A stretch of DNA of 64,000 bases from Saccharomycopsis crataegensis (lineage: Eukaryota > Ascomycota > Saccharomycetes > Ascoideales > Saccharomycopsidaceae). Both the position numbers and the translations under genes were made by a program. The notes under the pieces are model-generated. The model searched no databases. It was not told where the DNA came from and was given only the letters and a program-made list of their open reading frames with translations. This document shows, piece after piece, positions 1 through 8,203 of this stretch (positions are counted from its first letter, which is position 1; every line of letters starts with the position of its first letter). Where the stretch lies: positions 1,302,001 to 1,366,000 of the forward strand of contig NW_027043819.1 of NCBI RefSeq assembly GCF_037102585.1, read 5' to 3'.

Positions 1-1335
1 TAGAATGTGGTTAAATTCTTGAAGAAGGATGTGTTTGATTTGGGGAAATAATTCCTTATAAAATTTGTATGGGATTCCATCTATGCCCGGTGTGGACTTC
101 AAATTTGCCGAATCAATTGCCAGTTTGAGTTCTTCCATTGTTATGGAGGAATCCATTTTTCTCTTCTCTTCAGGAGATATTCCTTGGGTTGGAATCACGT
201 CCTGAAGATATTTATGTATTTTTTTTGTGTCCTTTGTTCCTCTGGTTCCATCAAACAAGTCCATATAATATTCAGTTGCTATTTTCATTATCTCTTCATG
301 AGATTGAACTAGTGACCCTTCTACATCTTTTAGCTGTTTTATTGGGCGTTGTTCTTGATATTGGTGGAAAACTTGGTTAATATGTTGATAATATTCCGTT
401 ACTTTATCAAGTTCAGGCACTTTCACTTTTTTCAACATGTGTTTGAGTTTTTCTGCTTTGCATTTAATATCAATTATTAATTCATCGGTTCCTTGGATAT
501 CTTCATTTATAGATTGGTGCCTGAGAACATTAATGATTCTGTCGGTCAATCTATATCTCTTCATATTATAGTAAGCCTTGGATAAAGTTAAAGTCAACTC
601 CACTGTAACTGAATCATGTGTGGATCTTTTCCCAAAATGATTTGTTTGTGTCATATTCCATTTGTTTTCTTTGTTTTTTAAGAAGCTCCCAGTGATATAG
701 AACCTATCCAATCTCCGGCTTTTCCCTAATTCTGATGCTTTATTAGTGAATGTTTTCTTGATGTTATGTTTGATTGAATTGAATGAGTCCTTCAAGTTCA
801 ACAAAGTAACGAGATTAGTTAAGGATTCAGCAACTGAGTCTTCACGGCTTCTATAATTTAGGGAGTCCGAACGATCAATAAAATTATTAAAATCACCAGC
901 TAACATGATGTTGATTGTCTTTCCTGGGAATCTAGTTTGAAGATTCTGATGTTGGGCAAGTAAACTGAGTTTGAGCTGATCATGGATCTGATTTTGCTTT
1001 TGGTATTGATTTGGATTATACAAGTTTATAATCCAGAGTGCTTGGTTATTTTCTAATTCAATTAAGACATCCGTGATGTGTTTTTGGAGTTCATGTTGGA
1101 CAGTAATACCTGCTAGTTTGGATCCTAACACTGGAATAGAATCATCAACAATTATTGCTGTTCTGGAACAGGTTGAATTATAGTATATGACTTTGTTATC
1201 GAACTGAAACGAAAAGTCTTCTGATAGATTTAGTTCTTGGAGCAAAGACACATTGGATTTTTGGGTGAAACTTATTACCAACTGGTCGCTGATACGACTC
1301 CGTTGTATATTTTGAGTATTGAATTTAATAATCAT
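1..1335 (-). CDS. LINE A ORF2 (endonuclease-reverse transcriptase), N-terminal 445 residues
   Basis: ORF2 of a LINE nicks target DNA and reverse transcribes the element RNA from the nick. The visible part starts at the ATG five bases after the ORF1 stop. It covers the whole AP-endonuclease-like domain and the start of the reverse transcriptase. Recognisable signatures are the start INTQNIQRSR, a GDFNN motif, RRLDRFYITG and STHDSVTVEL, the counterparts of the family's catalytic Asp/Asn and His positions. The frame is open to the left edge. In the two other copies a T-run near 667 is one base shorter and the frame is lost there. The YADD-type polymerase motif lies beyond the window for this copy. 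Confidence 0.8.
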   Translation of the reverse strand, partial: MIIKFNTQNIQRSRISDQLVISFTQKSNVSLLQELNLSEDFSFQFDNKVIYYNSTCSRTAIIVDDSIPVLGSKLAGITVQHELQKHITDVLIELENNQALWIINLYNPNQYQKQNQIHDQLKLSLLAQHQNLQTRFPGKTINIMLAGDFNNFIDRSDSLNYRSREDSVAESLTNLVTLLNLKDSFNSIKHNIKKTFTNKASELGKSRRLDRFYITGSFLKNKENKWNMTQTNHFGKRSTHDSVTVELTLTLSKAYYNMKRYRLTDRIINVLRHQSINEDIQGTDELIIDIKCKAEKLKHMLKKVKVPELDKVTEYYQHINQVFHQYQEQRPIKQLKDVEGSLVQSHEEIMKIATEYYMDLFDGTRGTKDTKKIHKYLQDVIPTQGISPEEKRKMDSSITMEELKLAIDSANLKSTPGIDGIPYKFYKELFPQIKHILLQEFNHIL

Positions 1336-1340
1336 TATGT

Positions 1341-3947
1341 TTATTCATTGGAATTTTGATTTGTCTGTTTGTTTCTGGTTGCATCAGCTTCCAGAGTTGA
1401 CAAATCATCATTGGTTGGTGTTAATTCTGTTTTCTCATGTACTGGAATTTCATCACCCAGTAGCATTTCATCCTCCTCATATTCTTCTGAATCCTCATAT
1501 TCGTCTTTTGCATCATAGATGTATTCTCCATCATTTTCATACTCCTCATCATATTCTTCGTCATTATCTTTATCAGGTTCTGCACTTGATTCAGACAGGG
1601 TTGGCTCTTTAGAGCCAGTTTGTGCCAGTTTTGATGTCACTGATGGGTGTGGGTCTTTAATGACTAACTTAATAGATTTTGGTACAAATGGTTTTGGTGC
1701 TGAAGGCTTGGTGGTGTTAATTTTGGTCAAAATTGGGGTAGAGATTGGGGTAGATTTTGGGGTAGATTTTGGGGTAGATTTTGGAGTAGAAGCTGGGGTA
1801 GAAGTTGGGTTGGACAAGGTTTGATTAGATTTTGGGGTAATTGGATGGGATCTAAACACATTCAACTTAATTCCTGGTTTGGCTGACTCTTGCTTGGTTT
1901 CAGCTGGTTTCTCCCTTTGAAGGATTTTCTTTGGTTTGACGGATGCCTTCTTTTTGGAGGCCTTTCTAACTTGATTAACCGGAGGAGGGGTGATTTGATG
2001 CTTTCTGTTGATAGCTGGTGTGGTAGTTTGAATATTTTCATAATCATCATCTCTTTCTTTGGATATTAATCCCAATTGGTGGAATGGATTCTTCCATAAA
2101 TTGCTCAGTTCATTTTGTGGTGGTTTTGACTGTCTGGATCTAGATGAACCATGAACCATGGTGAACTCGGTAGAAGGAACTTCAATCACTGGTGGTTGAT
2201 TTTGCTTCTGTTTGGGGTTCTCATGACGATCATCTGTAACATTTTTCTTTGGCCGCTTAAAGTAACAGTCTTTAGCTACATGGCTAGGCTTTTTGCAAAT
2301 CGCGCAAGATGCTTGCTTGCAATTGTATCTGGTGTGTTCTCTTGAACCACAATTGATACAGTGTAAGCATTTAGTAATAACTTTAGAAACAATGTTGTCT
2401 TGGTGAATAACCGGGATTTGTTTTCCTGGTTCCATTTCCAAGTAACCATAAATGTAACGATTTTTAAGCTCCTCGTTAGGTCTTTTAGTCATGTCACTTT
2501 TAATCACTGAGAATGATGTTGGTTCAATTTGGGCTAGGTCAAGCGCTTGCTTGATGGTAGCATCGACAAAATAGTCGGGGGTTGTTTCCAAGGCTGTTAT
2601 CTCAATCAATTGGATTTCTTTATCATTCTTATTGATATTGATGCGTGGCTTGTAAGTGGATTGTTCAATGTCAACACTTAAATGGCTAGTGATAAAATCA
2701 ATAAATGCATTACGTAACTTTTCATTCTTAGTTTGTAATTGACCTTTCAATATTGGGATAAGTGAGGATTTGAGACAAATAGTTTCATTTGAAATAAACA
2801 AGTAGTTTTGAGCTTCAATTAAAGCTTTCTTGATGAAGTTGATATCATCATTATCATTCAAATCAGTTTCAATGTTGGTTAATTTAACATCGATTAATTT
2901 TTGGAAGGCATCCTTTATTGTACTCAAATGATCTTCAAGCTCATATTTCCGGTAGACCTCAGGTGGGATAATAAATGACATCATGATTTTTTGTTTATCT
3001 TGATGGCTCATAATAAATTTAATGTAATCCTCCTCTGCAATATTAGATTGTTTCAATCTTGAGAATTCATTAATTAAATGGGAATTTGTATAAAATTTGA
3101 AAAACTTTTCAATGGTGTAGATTTTGACAAATTCTTGATATTTCTCTTCAACATTTTCCACTTTTTGTGTGTCAAATCCGAAAAGTGATCCCCTCATGCC
3201 CTTTTCCTTAATAGCATATTCAAGGACATCTTGGTGTTCGAACTTGATTGATTTGAGATATTTAGCCCATTTAAAAACTCTTTCGAATTTGGCTAAAACA
3301 TTTTGAAAAGTGGAGGTGGTATTCATAATCAGGGTCCCCTGTTGGGATGCGCTTTTAGAGCCCGAGGCGATTTGGGCGTAGGATCTGCTGAAAGCAACAA
3401 CTGGGGCTGGGTTAGTTTTTTTTGGGGTTTTTTGGTTTTCAGAGTTTTTTTGGGTTTTGTTGTTTTCAATTTTTTTTTGGTTTTCAGAGTTTTCAGTAAC
3501 AAAATCAATAGAAACAGAAGGTTGTGAATCTCCTTGAGATTCAATGGTGGCTTGATTTGACATATGCATGTCGACGCTAGTGTCACCTGCACTGTCAAGA
3601 TTGCGATCGCAATCAACTGGAGAAACATTAATTTCCGGGGCTGGGCGGTGGGCAATATCAACATCAGAATCAGCATTAGAGGCCTCATTTATGGTATTAG
3701 ATGGGGTTGCAAAGGTTTCAGCAGTACTTAAAAAAGTATTGTCATCTTCCTCAGTGATTTCTTCGTCTGAATGTGGTTTATTTCCGTGTTTGTTTACATT
3801 GTTTTGATCGGTTGCGTTGGGATTTGCATGATCTAAGTCAACGATAATATCAGAAGAAACCAGGGTTTCTTGAGAAGGAGGATCATTTTTTGGATCAGTG
3901 GAGTAGTTGGAAGGCTTTGGAATTCTTTTGGTATTATTAATACTCAT
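1341..3947 (-). CDS. LINE A ORF1 protein (nucleic-acid-binding, double CCHC), copy 1
   Basis: 868-residue protein starting MSINNTKRIPK. ORF1 proteins bind element RNA and form the ribonucleoprotein with ORF2. The N-terminal 200 residues are acidic and low in complexity. A conserved central region (about 210-520) is shared with LINE B. Two adjacent CX2CX4HX4C knuckles (CINCGSREHTRYNC and CAICKKPSHVAKDC) lie at about residues 528-566, followed by a basic KRPKK stretch. Near the C-terminus is a 15-bp tandem repeat coding TPKS units (one more than in copy 2), then a very acidic tail. The frame stays open upstream into tRNA-Lys, but the ATG at 3,947 is chosen because it is conserved in all four LINE A copies and the upstream sequence is not. 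Confidence 0.85.
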   Translation of the reverse strand: MSINNTKRIPKPSNYSTDPKNDPPSQETLVSSDIIVDLDHANPNATDQNNVNKHGNKPHSDEEITEEDDNTFLSTAETFATPSNTINEASNADSDVDIAHRPAPEINVSPVDCDRNLDSAGDTSVDMHMSNQATIESQGDSQPSVSIDFVTENSENQKKIENNKTQKNSENQKTPKKTNPAPVVAFSRSYAQIASGSKSASQQGTLIMNTTSTFQNVLAKFERVFKWAKYLKSIKFEHQDVLEYAIKEKGMRGSLFGFDTQKVENVEEKYQEFVKIYTIEKFFKFYTNSHLINEFSRLKQSNIAEEDYIKFIMSHQDKQKIMMSFIIPPEVYRKYELEDHLSTIKDAFQKLIDVKLTNIETDLNDNDDINFIKKALIEAQNYLFISNETICLKSSLIPILKGQLQTKNEKLRNAFIDFITSHLSVDIEQSTYKPRININKNDKEIQLIEITALETTPDYFVDATIKQALDLAQIEPTSFSVIKSDMTKRPNEELKNRYIYGYLEMEPGKQIPVIHQDNIVSKVITKCLHCINCGSREHTRYNCKQASCAICKKPSHVAKDCYFKRPKKNVTDDRHENPKQKQNQPPVIEVPSTEFTMVHGSSRSRQSKPPQNELSNLWKNPFHQLGLISKERDDDYENIQTTTPAINRKHQITPPPVNQVRKASKKKASVKPKKILQREKPAETKQESAKPGIKLNVFRSHPITPKSNQTLSNPTSTPASTPKSTPKSTPKSTPISTPILTKINTTKPSAPKPFVPKSIKLVIKDPHPSVTSKLAQTGSKEPTLSESSAEPDKDNDEEYDEEYENDGEYIYDAKDEYEDSEEYEEDEMLLGDEIPVHEKTELTPTNDDLSTLEADATRNKQTNQNSNE

Positions 3948-4019
3948 TATAGCTTTTTCAAAAAAATTTTTCCTAACACAACCCGTTATAATTTCAAAAG
4001 GGCGGTTAATTGATGTAGC

Positions 4020-4101
4020 CTCCTCATCAGGGGCTCGAACCCTGGACATTTCGGTTCCTTGTGTTAAAAGCCGAACGCTCTACCAACTGAGCTAATAAGG
4101 A
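4020..4101 (-). tRNA. tRNA-Lys(UUU) with short intron
   Basis: Full cloverleaf: acceptor TCCTTAT pairs with ATGAGGA (one G-T), D arm GCTC/GAGC, anticodon stem TTCGG/CCGAA and T arm CAGGG-TTCGAGC-CCCTG. The anticodon loop plus insert is 16 nt, so the intron is about 9 nt after position 37. The sequence is very close to yeast tRNA-Lys(UUU). A TTTT run about 20 bp past the 3' end can serve as Pol III terminator. LINE A starts about 60 bp downstream; a solo LTR starts 12 bp upstream. Confidence 0.95.
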
Positions 4102-4113
4102 GATTCTAAAAAC

Positions 4114-4417
4114 TGTTATATTATCGGATCATGGTTGAGTTGAGTCCTGGTTACCAACGGGATGGTACCATGCGAAACCATGATCTACATTACCTCATCG
4201 AAGTATTACCTTATGTTCCATCCCTTATCTGTTAGTCCTTTATTGCGGGAATGGGTCCAACACCCCATTATTAGTTTTAACCATTTTATTTATTTAAGGA
4301 TTCAACATTCCTCTTGTTTTCACCTTTATTTAGTTTAAGAAAAGGATCATCTTTGTGATCACCCAATTTGAATCTTCTTGGTCGAGAACAATCATCGACA
4401 AGAAGCAGAGTGTAACA
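4114..4417 (+). repeat. Solo LTR, family 2 (304 bp), between tRNA-Lys and tRNA-Ser
   Basis: Begins TGTTATATTAT and ends TGTAACA, flanked on both sides by the 5-bp target duplication AAAAC (4,109-4,113 and 4,418-4,422). The TGTTA end lies 12 bp from the 5' end of tRNA-Lys. Related copies occur at about 52,668-52,975 and, truncated, at 40,045-40,090 and 40,367-40,407. No internal region of this family is present, so the element class is not known. tRNA-proximal insertion and 5-bp duplication fit Ty3-like or Ty1-like elements. Confidence 0.85.
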
Positions 4418-4428
4418 AAAACTAAAGT

Positions 4429-4537
4429 CGACATTGGCAGGGTTCGAACCTGCGCGGGCAGAGCCCAAAAGATCACCAGTATAATCCGAAGATCACAAAT
4501 TTCAAGTCTTTCACCTTAACCACTCGGTCACAATGCC
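4429..4537 (-). tRNA. tRNA-Ser(UGA) with 27-nt intron
   Basis: Type II tRNA with a long variable arm (TGGGCTCTGCCCG). Acceptor GGCATTG pairs with CAATGTC, the D arm contains GACCGAGTGGTTAAGG, and the anticodon stem AAAGA/TCTTT encloses CTTGAAA interrupted by about 27 nt. The T arm is GCAGG-TTCGAAC-CCTGC. A T-run follows the 3' end within 12 bp. The poly(A) end of LINE B lies 16 bp upstream of the mature 5' end. Confidence 0.95.
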
Positions 4538-4650
4538 CGATATAATAATCCTATTTTTTTTTTTTTTCCTTCAAAGTTCGATTTATTAATAAATATATAA
4601 TTATATATATCTATGTAAAATCTTATAAGCTAATGCTCATTATATATGTT

Positions 4651-4682
4651 AGGGAAAACCATATCATATGGTGAAAAACCCT
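4651..4682 (-). promoter_or_regulatory. LINE B 3' UTR hairpin (candidate RT recognition element)
   Basis: On the element strand AGGGTTTTTC is followed by a hairpin with arms ACCAT and ATGGT, then TTTTCCCT, so outer AGGG/CCCT and inner arms can pair. It lies about 85-115 nt before the poly(A) tail. An equivalent module occurs in LINE A and a related one in LINE C, which supports a role in template recognition by the reverse transcriptase. The role is inferred. Confidence 0.55.
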
Positions 4683-4772
4683 TTAGTGATAATTATTAGT
4701 ATTTAAATAAAATGTTTTTTTTTGTTATTGTTTTTGTTAATTTTTTTTTTCTTTTTTGTTTTGATCGACTAT

Positions 4773-7700
4773 TCAGCTCCCAGTAGTAATGATATAAATC
4801 AAGTTGTTAATTGATGTGTTCCAATCAATTTGGTTATGATATCTTAGGCGTGAGAGTTTGCGTTGATAGCATAGATAGCGGTCGATCTTTTTGATTGTTG
4901 ATTCTGAATAATTGGGAGCGATTAAGTTATTCCATGCTAATGGAATTGGGATTTTCAATCTTGACCATAACTCAGTTGATAATGGGCATTGAATTAGGAA
5001 ATGGGTCATTTTGATCTTGACTTGGAGTTCTGGTGATTCATGTTGTTGGTCTTGAGAGACGGTTTCGAGCCCGCAATAGTGACATTTTCTATGTTGGTAA
5101 AAAATTGTTCAGCACCTAAGTGGAATATGTGTATGTTTTCAAAGTAACCAGGGCTATTATGTTGGTATTTGTGGAGTCTCTTCCAGAAAGAGTTTTGTTT
5201 CGTTTGGGTGACTTCTTGGATATTGGTTAAAGTGGTGGATAATTTATGTTTATCAATTCTGGCTCTTTTTTTCTTGCTTCCCTGTTTGTGTTCAAACTCC
5301 ATGACCAGTTTTGGGATCTCCATTTGATAGATAGTTGGTATACCGTCTTGAATGGACTTGGCAAGGTCTGAGTGTTTGATATTCATTGGGTTCAATGTTT
5401 GTTGTTGAGATATTGGTTTGGACAATAATTTATACCAAGCCACAAAAGCACATTTTTCCGCTGTGGTGAACATTGGAAGATTTATAACCTGGTTGAGTAT
5501 GGACCTGCTGTCTCTCTTATTCTTGATATTGATCTGGTCACCCAATATTAACCGCCACCAGTATTGGGTTTTTATATATCCTTGTATCGACTGCTCTTCC
5601 TCGGATAGATTTTGTTTGATGATCATGTTTATTGCTAGTTGGAGCTTGAATCGGAGTAACTGGCAATATGGGTTTAAAGATTGGAGAAAGAGTTGTTGAA
5701 AGATTTTTGCCTTGCGGTAGCTCAATTGGCTTTTGATATCCACCATGCCATATCCTCCTTTCAATGGGCTTGTTTTTAAAGTGTCCATGGAGATTTTCAG
5801 TTTTTTGTTCACCTGGTTTTTGATGGATTGTTCTAGCAAATCTATTTGGTCTGGAAGCATAGGTGCATGAATCTCGTGGTAATATAGCTTAGACAAGATA
5901 TATGTGTTATATCCGACTATTTGACTTGATATTGGTAGTGAACTCATGTTGGTCATGTAATATTTGGTGCTGATGTCTTTTTGGAGAGTATTAGGCCAGG
6001 TTTGACTCGAGTTCCCAATTTTAACGCCTAGATATTGGGTTTCATAATTATTGTCAGCAATATCTATTTGGAAGTCGGACTGGAATGGTATTTGATCGCA
6101 TGGAACAATTAATCTGGATTTGCTTTTGTTTAATTTAGAACCACTGACTTGTTCGAACGCCTGAATTATCTTCATAGTGTTTTTGAAGTCATTATGATCT
6201 CTCAAGAATAAGGTAACATCATCTGCATAGGCAAGGTATTTGACTCTGGGGATGATGTTTGGTTGGATCTTATGGTTGTAACTGAATCCTTTATTTAATC
6301 TTTGGATGGCTCTTAGAAAAGGTTCAAGGGCTAACGCGAAAATTGTTGGTGAAAGTGGGTTGCCCTGAAGGGTTCCGTTTCTTAATGGGAAAGAAGGGCC
6401 TGTAATGTTATTTAGGCAAATGGTTCCGAGGGCTTTGGTAAGGATAGCGTGAATAGTTTCCGTCATTTTTCCAAAATTGAGTTTTCGAAGTAATATTTTA
6501 AGGTATAGATGGGAAATCTGGTCAAAAGCCTTTTCAAAGTCAGCAAGCATGATTCGGTGGTTAGTAGAATGATTGACATGTGGCTTGTCTTGTGGGGATA
6601 TTAAACTGGAAAGCAAGTCACCGAAAATTGTTATATTAGAGAAGGAGGATCTTTCAGGTATGAAACCAACTTGATTTGGGCCGATAATTTTTTGCAAGAA
6701 CGGGAGCAAACGGGCGTTGATGATGCTGGAAAAGAGTTTCAAATTTGTGTTGATTAATGCTATGGGCCTGTAATTCTCCACTTTTTGAACATCTTTGTTT
6801 GGTTTTGGTATGAGAGTGAATTTTATGGTTCGATAGTTGAATGGAATTTCCCCTGAAGAAAGAATTTGGTTAAATTCTTTTAGAAGTATGTGTTTTATCT
6901 GAGGAAAGAGAGACTTATAAACGCCGTATGGTATACCATCTACCCCGGGGGCGGATTGAGTATTGGATTCAGTAACGGCATATTCCAATTCTGTCATGGT
7001 GATTGGTTTGTTCAAGTTGTTGGATTCAGTGTTGGTTAGTGGTAACTGATCTCCCAAGGAGGCGTTGATGAACCTTTCTATATTTTCCGAGCTCTTTGAA
7101 CCACGAGATCCATCGTAGAGTTTTTGATAGTAATTGGTTACTTCTAGAATCATGTCTTGCTGTGATGTCAATAAAGCGCCATCTGAAGCTTTGAGGGCTT
7201 TGATTGGGCGCGGTCTGGAGTGTTGGTGGAACCTAGTTCTTATGTGGTCATAATAATTTGGTTCATCAGTATTTTCTGTTATTTTCTTGTGTACCATCGT
7301 CAAAAAATTCAGCTTCAAGCGAATCTCAGAAATGAGGTCTGAAGTAGAGTTCACAGTGGGTGGAAACTTGATCTTCAGAAGCCATTGAATGATATGATTT
7401 TTAATGATATTATGTTGGGGGATGTAAGTCATTGCATGAGGTTGAGTGTTGATTTCAAGAATAATAGAATCGTGAGTTGAAGAAGACTTTAGATAGTTTT
7501 GTTGGGACATTTGAATATGAAATCTGTTTTTGTCGGAGATCATGGACTGACTGATATAAAAACGATCTATTCTGCGACTACTTTCTTCCGTGGTGGATTG
7601 GTTAGTCCAATTCTTTTTAATCTGGTGCAATTTTGGATGTTCATAGATATCTGCTAGCTTGAAAGTTTTGATTAGCTTTTTAAGCGACTCGGACGATCTT

Positions 7701-8203
7701 TGTTCGCGAGAACGGAAGTTAGCAGAGTCTCTTGAATTGACAAAGTTATTAAAGTCACCTCCGAGAATAATGTTGATGGTCTTATTGTTGCTTTTTGCTC
7801 TGAGAGTGGTAAGTTGGGTTTGGAGGGTGATGGAGAGTTGATTTTGAAGGAGGATTTGTTTTTGGTAATCAGCAGATGGGTTGTAGATATTGATTAGCCA
7901 AAGCCAGTTATTGGCATCTTGTTCAATAATGGCATCTGTGATATAAACCTGGAGCTGGCTCAGTACTGCAATTGTTAGCAATGAATGATCAACGACCTTT
8001 ATGTGGTCCTCAATTATAATAGCTGTGCGGGATGATGGAGTATTTTTATAAATTTTTTTGTTTTGGTGTTGGAAGAGGAAGTCCTCGCCAAGATTAAGTT
8101 CTTGAAACATTGAAATGTTATATTGGTTTGATAGATGGAGAATTTTGGAGTCATCCAATCTCAATCTTTGGATGTTTTGACTAATGATCGATAGTTTACT
8201 CAT
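4773..8203 (-). pseudogene. LINE B ORF2 (endonuclease-RT), copy 1, one frameshift
   Basis: Same protein as the intact 22,593-26,024 copy (1,143 residues). The endonuclease domain covers about residues 1-245, with LGGDFNN near 149 and RRIDRFY and STHDSI further on. The reverse transcriptase has GTLQGNPLSP and YADD near 660. A C-terminal CHYC...HFLIQC knuckle lies near 1,041-1,075. In this copy an A-run at about 5,099-5,104 is one base shorter, so the frame is lost just before the knuckle and only the last 78 residues reappear in another frame. The conserved start is MSKLSIISQNIQR at 8,203, which overlaps the ORF1 stop as ATGAGTAA; an in-frame ATG 13 codons upstream also exists. A sequencing error in the homopolymer is possible. 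Confidence 0.8.

Larger units (their letters stand above)
1..3960 (-). mobile_element. LINE A, copy 1 (L1-type, Zorro-like), 5' two-thirds
   Basis: Minus-strand non-LTR retrotransposon with ORF1 (two CCHC knuckles) and ORF2 (endonuclease plus reverse transcriptase). It runs off the left edge within ORF2. The 5' end is placed near 3,960 because the sequence upstream of the ORF1 ATG is shared with another LINE A at 52,655-52,667 only that far, leaving a 5' UTR of about a dozen bases. The 5' end lies about 60 bp downstream of tRNA-Lys. Both reading frames look open in the visible part, making this the least damaged LINE A here. The Zorro-like assignment rests on organisation, not on an alignment. 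Confidence 0.85.

Noticed and set aside
138-380. Plus-strand hydrophobic frames across LINE ORFs (for example 138-380, 1,319-1,612, 8,312-8,545 on either strand)
   Set aside because: They are antisense or out-of-frame shadows of LINE coding regions, recur with every copy and have no motifs.
3948-4049. ORF1 of LINE A extended upstream to an ATG inside tRNA-Lys (MSRVRAPDEEATS...)
   Set aside because: The frame is open by chance through the tRNA 3' half. Other LINE A copies have unrelated flanks and share only the MSINNTKR start.
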